Origin: Betaproteobacteria bacterium RIFCSPLOWO2_02_FULL_62_17
GTDB lineage: Bacteria; Pseudomonadota; Gammaproteobacteria; Burkholderiales; SG8-39
Direction of reading: 5' to 3'
Assembly: GCA_001770355.1 (NCBI GenBank)
Contig: MEQV01000033.1
Span: 25,415 to 36,275, forward strand
DNA length: 10,861 bases
Both the position numbers and the translations under genes were made by a program. Each line of letters opens with the position of its first letter. Position 1 is the stretch's first letter. Under the pieces are notes generated by a model. It searched no databases, was not told the DNA's origin, and was given only the letters and a program-made list of their open reading frames with translations. Below, piece after piece: positions 6,372-10,861 of the stretch.

Positions 6372-7295
6372 TCAGCGCAATACGCTGGCAATGCCGAGCA
6401 AAAACAGCATGCAAAGCCATAGCACCAGCGTCCTCCACACCAGCCCCACGGTGCTATCCAGGTGGGCAAGGTCAGGTTCGTCACCCAAGCCGAGTTCCGG
6501 CCGTTCCACCACGACGCCGTCACGCAGGTAAGGATTGCCCAGTCGCACGCCAAGTGCCCCGGCTCCCGCGGCAATCACGATGCCCATGGATGGGTCGTCC
6601 CAGTTCCCGGCCTGGGTACGCCAGCAGTAGAGGGCGTCTTCGAAATCTCCGACAATCGCGAAAGTCAGCGCCGACAGGCGCGCCGGAATCCAGTCTATGA
6701 GCGCGAATACACGCGCGGAAAAATTGCCGAACACGCTCAGGTCCGGCGACAGCGTCTTGCCCCAGCGTTGCTCCAGGTAGTGGCTCAAGCGGTACAGCAC
6801 CGCGCCAGTCGGCCCGGGCAGCAGGACAAACCAGAAAATCACCGAAAACACATTGCGGTATGACGCCGACAGTGCCTGCTCCACGCTAAGCCTGATCAGA
6901 TCCTCCACGGAAAGCTCCGCGCAGCCGTGTCCGCGCCAGGCGGCCAGCAGCTCTCGCGCCTTGGGAAGGTCGTCCTGCTTCAGTGCCAGTTGGATGTCGG
7001 TGAAATAGTGGCTGAACTGGCGGAACCCCATCGTGACATATAACGCGGCGACATTAAACGCGAGCCCGAGCAACGGGTTGATATGCCAGAGCACCGCATA
7101 GACGAGCCACGCGCCGAACACCAATGGCAGGACTGCGACCATCCAGGCAATAATGCCGTGATGGTTTTCACCGGCGTTGAATTGCTGTTCGAAATAGCCC
7201 GCATATTGCGAAACCGCCGTATACAAATAGCGGCGGTCGGACAGGGGGCGCCACTGCTCAAGCAGTAAGGCTGCGATCAGGGAGATGAGAGACAT
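6372..7295 (-). CDS. CobD/CbiB-family, AmpE-like integral membrane protein
   Basis: This 307-residue membrane protein starts MSLISLIAALLLEQWRPL; the ATG at 7295 gives the usual family N-terminus, although the frame is open 33 codons further. Hydrophobic segments lie at about 1-14, 48-69, 74-88, 148-165 and 285-305. Conserved stretches include VLLPGPTGAVLYRL (about 157-170), DWIPARLSALTFAIVGDFEDA (about 201-221) and AAGAGALGVRLG (about 242-253), which are hallmarks of the CobD/CbiB superfamily. The long soluble segment at about 95-145 with QLALKQDDLPKARELLAAWRG resembles AmpE, an inner-membrane protein linked to beta-lactamase induction. No other cobalamin gene is nearby, so a role in adenosylcobinamide synthesis is unlikely on context, and the true function is open. 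It is separated from the broken Nudix gene by 159 bases holding a large inverted repeat. Confidence 0.82.
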   Translation of the reverse strand: MSLISLIAALLLEQWRPLSDRRYLYTAVSQYAGYFEQQFNAGENHHGIIAWMVAVLPLVFGAWLVYAVLWHINPLLGLAFNVAALYVTMGFRQFSHYFTDIQLALKQDDLPKARELLAAWRGHGCAELSVEDLIRLSVEQALSASYRNVFSVIFWFVLLPGPTGAVLYRLSHYLEQRWGKTLSPDLSVFGNFSARVFALIDWIPARLSALTFAIVGDFEDALYCWRTQAGNWDDPSMGIVIAAGAGALGVRLGNPYLRDGVVVERPELGLGDEPDLAHLDSTVGLVWRTLVLWLCMLFLLGIASVLR

Positions 7296-7355
7296 TTCAT
7301 GCTTTGATTTCCCGGCGAAGATACCACAATGGAAACGCGATAGACGCGGCGCTGC

Positions 7356-7403
7356 GGGTTTCGGGAGCGGGCTCGATAACCCACTCGCCCTCACCCGAAA
7401 CCC
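7356..7403. repeat. Large inverted repeat (stem-loop) between the broken Nudix gene and the AmpE/CobD-like gene
   Basis: The arms GGGTTTCGGG (7356-7365) and CCCGAAACCC (7394-7403) are perfect 10-bp complements. Inside them, after a 3x3 internal loop, GGGC (7369-7372) can pair with GCCC (7387-7390), leaving a 14-base loop. On the transcribed minus strand the structure lies about 50 bases after the Nudix stop. It is followed by GC-rich sequence without a T run, so it does not look like a standard intrinsic terminator. It could stabilise the 3' end of the upstream message, attenuate transcription into the next gene, or be a copy of a dispersed REP-like element. Confidence 0.6.
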
Positions 7404-7454
7404 TTCGCGTCGCTTGCGATATTTCCCGCCGAATTTCTATAAGCCCTTCGCAGG

Positions 7455-7936
7455 CTATTGCCCAGACAGGAACGAGTAAAACTGCAGCAGCATGGCGGCG
7501 GTTGCGCCCCAGATGTAATGCTCGCCATAGGGAACGGCGTCGAATTCCCGGCGGCGCCCTTCCCGGATCATGCTGTCCCTGCGGTGATTCGCCGGATCGA
7601 GCAGAAACGCCAGCGGCACCTCGAATATCCCCGCGACTTCAAATTCATCCAGGCGCAGATCGAATGGCGGGCGCACCAGGCCTCACCGGGTTCGGCGCCG
7701 CCACCGGGAAAGCTGATCTGGCCGGCGTGTACCTGCAAGTGCTCCGTTCTGCGTGTAAACAACACCGTCAGGCCCTGGTCGCGCTCGATGACCGGAATCA
7801 GCACGGATGCCAGGCGCAGTGTTTCCCCGCCGGGGATTTCGGCGCGAAGCGGGACATCGCCGGCGCGCTGTTGACGCGCGAAGAATCGCTCCCGCAACCA
7901 GGCGGTATCGGGATTCAGGATAGGGGAAGGCGGCAT
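7455..7936 (-). pseudogene. nudL: CoA pyrophosphatase (NudL-type Nudix hydrolase), broken by an internal deletion with frame change
   Basis: Two minus-strand frames together give the start and the end of a CoA pyrophosphatase. From the ATG at 7936, 86 residues match the N-terminal half, including LFTRRTEHLQVHAGQISFPGG, the NudL-specific motif that precedes the Nudix box. At about 7676-7683 the match jumps to another frame, which encodes VRPPFDLRLDEFEVAGIFEV, then PLAFLLDPANH and YIWGATAAMLLQF, the normal C-terminus, ending at TAG 7455. The segment that should lie between, about 40 residues containing the REAxEE part of the Nudix box that binds the metal, is absent. The product read from the ATG would be about 122 residues with a scrambled tail ending near 7568. 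It sits 23 bases after the prolyl aminopeptidase stop. A real deletion or a sequencing/assembly error are both possible. Confidence 0.8.
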
Positions 7937-7959
7937 TCGGGTATTGATCGCCGGCAGAG

Positions 7960-8925
7960 TCAGGCAAACCCGCCGGTTCGCTTGAAGTTCTCGGTGGCCT
8001 GCACCAGCGCCGCGAGAATTCCGGGTTCCCAGACCGAATGCCCTGCGTTGGGAATGATCCGATAGGTGGCCTGCGGCCACGCCGCGGCAAGCTCGTGCGC
8101 CGTGACCAGCGGGCAAACCATGTCATAGCGGCCCTGCACGATAATTCCGGGAATACCCTCCAGCCGTCCGACATTTTCCATCAATGAGTTTTCCGGAAGA
8201 AAGATATCGTTGATGAAGTAATGCGCTTCTATGCGTGCCAGGCCCAATGCCACGATGTCGCCGGCAAAATAGGCCACTGTGTCCGGACTTGGCATGAGTG
8301 TTGAACACGAGCCTTCATAGACGCTCCAGGCCCTCGCCGCGGGCATGTGCACTGCGGGGTCGGGGTCGATCAGGCGGCGGTGATAGTTTTTCGCCAGATC
8401 GCCGCGTTCGGCGGGCGGCAGCAATCCGGCAAGCTTTTCCCAGGGTTCCGGATAGATGCTTCGCAGGCCGTAAAGGAACCAGTCGATTTCGCTTCTTCGG
8501 CATAGAAATATTCCGCGCAGCACCAGCCCCAGACACCGGCCCGGATGCGTCTGGGCATAGGCCAGCGCCAGCGTACTTCCCCAGGAACCGCCAAATAACA
8601 GCCAGCGATCAATCTTCAGGTGCGCCCGCAATGTCTCCAGATCGGCGATGAGAAGCGGCGTGGTGTTGTCGCGCAATTCCCCCAGCGGTGTCGAGCGTCC
8701 CGCGCCGCGCTGGTCATAAACGATGATCTGGTAGGCCTCCGGATCAAAGAATCGGCGGTGGGCCGCGGTGCTTCCGGCACCGGGCCCTCCATGAAGAAAC
8801 ACCACGGGGATGCCGCGCGGGTTGCCGCACTCCTCCCAGTACATGCTATGGATCGCGTCGAGCTCGAGCAGGGCCGATGCCCGCGGCTCGATCACCGGAA
8901 ACAATTCCTGGTGCTTGCCGGTCAT
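7960..8925 (-). CDS. pip: Prolyl aminopeptidase (proline iminopeptidase), alpha/beta hydrolase, peptidase family S33
   Basis: This cytoplasmic enzyme releases N-terminal proline from peptides. The 321-residue length is normal. Visible motifs are FLHGGPGAGS (about 43-52, oxyanion region), YDQRGAGRSTP (about 70-80), the nucleophile elbow GGSWGS with S114, the acid D268 in VQGRYDMVCP, and H296 in PNAGHSVWEPG. I chose the ATG at 8925 (MTGKHQELFPVIEP), which matches the usual N-terminus; another ATG 13 codons upstream would add an atypical leader. It lies between the PhaM-like gene (67-base gap containing a short hairpin) and the broken Nudix gene (23-base gap), all on the minus strand, so these may share a transcript. 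No sign of damage. Confidence 0.95.
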   Translation of the reverse strand: MTGKHQELFPVIEPRASALLELDAIHSMYWEECGNPRGIPVVFLHGGPGAGSTAAHRRFFDPEAYQIIVYDQRGAGRSTPLGELRDNTTPLLIADLETLRAHLKIDRWLLFGGSWGSTLALAYAQTHPGRCLGLVLRGIFLCRRSEIDWFLYGLRSIYPEPWEKLAGLLPPAERGDLAKNYHRRLIDPDPAVHMPAARAWSVYEGSCSTLMPSPDTVAYFAGDIVALGLARIEAHYFINDIFLPENSLMENVGRLEGIPGIIVQGRYDMVCPLVTAHELAAAWPQATYRIIPNAGHSVWEPGILAALVQATENFKRTGGFA

Positions 8926-8945
8926 GGGTGCCTGCCTGACGCGCC

Positions 8946-8961
8946 CGGCAGTCGCCTGCCG
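8946..8961 (-). other. Short hairpin in the leader of the prolyl aminopeptidase gene
   Basis: On the minus strand CGGCAG-GCGA-CTGCCG forms a perfect 6-bp stem closed by a GNRA-type tetraloop, 20 bases upstream of the pip start and about 31 bases after the PhaM-like stop. No T run follows, so it is not a classical terminator. It may be a 5'-leader or mRNA-stability structure, or chance in GC-rich DNA. Confidence 0.35.
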
Positions 8962-8992
8962 CAAGATCTGGCGAAGTTAGGACAGCCAGGCA

Positions 8993-9337
8993 TCACTTGT
9001 CCTTGGCGGGGTCCTTGCCTTGCGGGGCCTGTCCTTGCATGACGTTCCACCACGCATCAGCCAACGGGTTTCCCGCCGGGGAATCGGATGATTTGGCCGG
9101 GAATCCCTGCTGTATCGCCGCCAGAGTGGCCTTCTGCATTTCCAGTCCTTGAATATTCATTTGCAGCAACGACAGATTAATTTTGAGCCAGTTTTCTACA
9201 GACTTCAGGTCGGCGATGCGCTTGTCCACTTCACCTAGATCCAGCGTCGGCGTGACCAGCCCGGCAATGGGAACACCCATTGGCCCCCAGAGCGACTTGA
9301 GAAACTGCAGCGGATCCTGATTGGGAGGTTGATTCAT
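8993..9337 (-). CDS. PhaM-like polyhydroxyalkanoate granule-associated protein (short form)
   Basis: A 114-residue protein starting at the ATG at 9337 (MNQPPNQDPLQFLKSLWGP), which has a good GGGGAG site six bases upstream. Residues about 28-75 (TPTLDLGEVDKRIADLKSVE through GLEMQKATLAAI) match the conserved helical core of PhaM. In Ralstonia PhaM activates PHA synthase PhaC1 and helps attach granules to the nucleoid. The long lysine/alanine/proline-rich DNA-binding tail of that PhaM is missing; only a short QGKDPAKDK end is present. It may therefore act on granules or PHA synthase without binding DNA. A central coiled-coil-like stretch is likely. It follows a patatin-like phospholipase gene (69-base gap). 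No pha synthesis genes lie in the window. The family call rests on remembered similarity; the role is inferred. Confidence 0.72.
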   Translation of the reverse strand: MNQPPNQDPLQFLKSLWGPMGVPIAGLVTPTLDLGEVDKRIADLKSVENWLKINLSLLQMNIQGLEMQKATLAAIQQGFPAKSSDSPAGNPLADAWWNVMQGQAPQGKDPAKDK

Positions 9338-9343
9338 GTGATG

Positions 9344-9349
9344 CTCCCC
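9344..9349 (-). promoter_or_regulatory. Shine-Dalgarno site of the PhaM-like gene
   Basis: The minus strand reads GGGGAG six bases before the ATG at 9337. It decides this start over the open frame 21 codons upstream, which would reach back into the gap next to the patatin stop. Confidence 0.6.
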
Positions 9350-9406
9350 GGTATTTGGCGCCGCCAGTGTATCAGCCCGGGAAGCGGCACCGGTAGCCAA
9401 GCCGGA

Positions 9407-10558
9407 CTAATGAGACCCCTCCAGAAACTCGATCACCTCGCTACGCCGCGCCATGGTGTCGCGATAGCCCATGTCGATCAAGGCCGAACAGAATGCCCGC
9501 TCAAACAGCAGATAGCTCGCCAGGTTGGACCCGTTACGATTCATCGCGCCTATGCCGCGCAGCAGGAAGCGGATGGTCCAAGGCAGTTCGCGCAAGAAAC
9601 GGGTTGCGACGCGCTCGATCGGCTGTGAGGGAGAAATCACCAAGACCTTCACCGGCCGCAGGCCGGTGCCGCTTTCTTCAAGTTTTTCCCTGGACATCAT
9701 GCCAATGGTCCGGTTAATCCGCTGAACACGCTCGATATCGACGTACAGGCTGTCCAAAAAAATACTGTTCAAAGCATGGCCGGCGATTTGCGCGATGGTC
9801 GGATACACCTGCGTTCTGACACGCGCCGGATCGCTGACCTGGCGGCCGGTGCCTATCACCAGAATGCGATCGGCGCCAAGATGCAGCGCAGGGCTGATGG
9901 GCGCGATCTGCCGCATGGTGCCGTCGCCGAAGTACTCCCGGTTGAGCTTCACCGCCGGAAAAATGAATGGCAGCGCCGAGGACGCCATCAGGTGCTCCAC
10001 GCGCAGCGGCATCGCGCAGCCAGTGCGCTGGCTGCGCTCCCAGGCCACGACACCCGGCCCCCCCTGGTAAAACGAAACACTCTGGCCGGAGGAATATCCC
10101 GAGCAGGTGATGGAAACCGCATAGAGGCGGCCATCGTCGATATTCTGCTGTATACGGCCGAAATCCAGGTTGCGGGACAGCATTTCCCCGAGCGGCGCGT
10201 TGTCGAGAAGCGAGACCGGGCTCGATCTCGATAAAAGCATCATGGCCGCCAGCCAGCGCGCGCCGGTTTTCGCGACGCTCACGGGATCGGCGCGGTAGAC
10301 AACACGCACATGCATGTTCTCCCAGACTTCCAGGAGATTGGAAACGGCCGCGTCGAAGTTGTCCGCGTAGACGGCCAGGGTAGCCGCGTTGATCGCGCCT
10401 GCGGAGGTTCCACAGAGAATCGAAAAAGGGTTCTCCTCGGGCATTGGAAGCAGTTCCCTGACCGCCTTCAACACCCCGATCTGGTAGGCAGCGCGTGCGC
10501 CGCCGCCGGTGAGAATCAGGCCGGCCTTGGACTTCGTTACCCGTTCGGCCGCCGCCAA
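9407..10558 (-). CDS. Patatin-like phospholipase / lipid acyl hydrolase
   Basis: A 383-residue patatin-domain protein with the Ser-Asp dyad. The oxyanion loop GGGARAAYQIG is at about 18-28, the nucleophile motif GTSAG with S52 at about 50-54, ASSALPFIFP at about 192-201, and the acid in GDGT with D212 (the family usually has DGG or DGA). No signal peptide is seen, so it is probably cytoplasmic or peripherally membrane-bound, acting on phospholipids or other acyl esters. The start is a TTG at 10558, one base after the stop of the malic enzyme gene; no ATG or GTG lies nearby in frame before the conserved GLILTGGG strand, so TTG is the best choice and translation is likely coupled to the malic enzyme. 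A weak GGAA precedes it. The physiological substrate is unknown; the adjacent PhaM-like gene permits a speculative link to storage granules. Confidence 0.88.
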   Translation of the reverse strand: MAAAERVTKSKAGLILTGGGARAAYQIGVLKAVRELLPMPEENPFSILCGTSAGAINAATLAVYADNFDAAVSNLLEVWENMHVRVVYRADPVSVAKTGARWLAAMMLLSRSSPVSLLDNAPLGEMLSRNLDFGRIQQNIDDGRLYAVSITCSGYSSGQSVSFYQGGPGVVAWERSQRTGCAMPLRVEHLMASSALPFIFPAVKLNREYFGDGTMRQIAPISPALHLGADRILVIGTGRQVSDPARVRTQVYPTIAQIAGHALNSIFLDSLYVDIERVQRINRTIGMMSREKLEESGTGLRPVKVLVISPSQPIERVATRFLRELPWTIRFLLRGIGAMNRNGSNLASYLLFERAFCSALIDMGYRDTMARRSEVIEFLEGSH

Positions 10559-10559
10559 A

Positions 10560-10861
10560 TCAGGTTCCGGTAAACAGGTCGCGGTGAGCCGCGTTGGCGT
10601 CCACCACGGTCAGCGCGGTCATGTTAACGATTCTGCGCACAGTCGAAGAGGGCGTAAGGATGTGCACCGGCCGCGCCGCGCCCAGCAATATCGGGCCGAT
10701 GGTTATGCCCCCCCCGGCGGCGACCATGAGCAGGTTGAACGCTATGTTGGCGGCGTCCAGATTGGGCATGATCAGCACATTGGCGCCGCCGCGGAGCCTT
10801 GAATTCGGAAATGCGGCATGCCGCAAGTCCGCCGACAGGGCGGCACTGCCATGCATTTCAC
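10560..10861 (-). CDS. maeB: NADP-dependent malic enzyme, C-terminal end of the phosphotransacetylase-like domain (runs off the right edge)
   Basis: The last 100 codons of a minus-strand gene are visible, ending at TGA 10562-10560. The segment begins EMHGSAALSADLR and continues with NSRLRGGANVLIMPNLDAAN, GPILLGAARPVHILTP and STVRRIVNMTALTVVDA. This is the end of the PTA/PTB-like domain, and the SVRRIVNM-type C-terminus is characteristic of MaeB-type malic enzymes, which convert malate to pyruvate with NADP; the domain is regulatory there. A stand-alone phosphate acetyltransferase is the alternative, because the malic-enzyme domain is outside the window. The usual GDG before ITIGPIL reads GGG here. 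The patatin-like gene follows after a single base, so the two are probably co-transcribed. Confidence 0.84.
   Translation of the reverse strand, partial: EMHGSAALSADLRHAAFPNSRLRGGANVLIMPNLDAANIAFNLLMVAAGGGITIGPILLGAARPVHILTPSSTVRRIVNMTALTVVDANAAHRDLFTGT

Noticed and set aside
6361..6378. GCGCT...AGCGC inverted repeat between the convergent DUF2007 and AmpE/CobD-like stops, as a bidirectional terminator
   Set aside because: The stem is only 5 bp with an 8-base loop, extends into the AmpE/CobD-like coding end, and has no T run on either side.
7304..8065. A 253-codon plus-strand open frame opposite the broken Nudix gene
   Set aside because: The minus-strand frames carry clear NudL motifs. The plus-strand translation has a low-complexity antisense look, and it covers an intergenic hairpin as well.
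1..10861. Mobile elements, CRISPR arrays, tRNA or rRNA genes, phage or defence genes
   Set aside because: No transposase or integrase motif, direct-repeat array, cloverleaf-like sequence or rRNA segment was recognised; gene content is metabolic and housekeeping throughout.

Overview
The window looks like chromosomal DNA of a GC-rich betaproteobacterium. This is inferred from the resemblance of the proteins (PhaM-like granule regulator, MaeB-type malic enzyme, AmpE/CobD-like membrane protein, PcaIJ-type CoA-transferase) and from a housekeeping neighbourhood I associate with that class: orn, Ste24-like M48 peptidase, pterin carbinolamine dehydratase, rsgA, AmpE/CobD-like protein, CoA pyrophosphatase. 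No database search was possible. No transposase, integrase, CRISPR array, tRNA or rRNA gene was seen. Coding density is high and no stretch over 300 bases lacks a gene.

Left region (1-2727, minus strand): a compact, probably co-transcribed set of four genes, read from right to left. They are the two subunits of a PcaIJ-type CoA-transferase (ATGA overlap), an ornithine cyclodeaminase/mu-crystallin family NAD(P)-dependent enzyme with a GTG start, and a TauD/TfdA-family Fe(II)/2-oxoglutarate dioxygenase cut off by the window edge. Together they suggest a catabolic or nitrogen-compound pathway whose substrate cannot be read from sequence. The 149-base gap before the CoA-transferase is an AT-rich island with several stacked short palindromes and is the likely control region.

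Middle region (2877-6352): oligoribonuclease (minus) is divergent from a plus-strand run of four tightly packed genes: an M48A (Ste24-like) membrane peptidase, pterin-4a-carbinolamine dehydratase, the ribosome-assembly GTPase RsgA, and a small DUF2007 plus zinc-ribbon protein. Stop and start codons overlap (ATGA) at two of the three junctions.

Right region (6372-10861, all minus): read right to left, it holds the C-terminus of NADP-dependent malic enzyme, a patatin-like phospholipase (TTG start one base after the malic enzyme stop), a short PhaM-like protein, prolyl aminopeptidase, a CoA pyrophosphatase (NudL-type Nudix) gene and an AmpE/CobD-like membrane protein. The Nudix gene is broken: an internal deletion of roughly 40 codons, with a frame change, removes most of the Nudix box. 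A 10-bp perfect inverted repeat (48 bases across) lies between the broken Nudix gene and the AmpE/CobD-like gene.

Most of the window is ordinary core genome. The points most worth a second look are the deleted Nudix gene, the four-gene dioxygenase/imine-reductase/CoA-transferase cluster, and the two palindrome-bearing intergenic regions.
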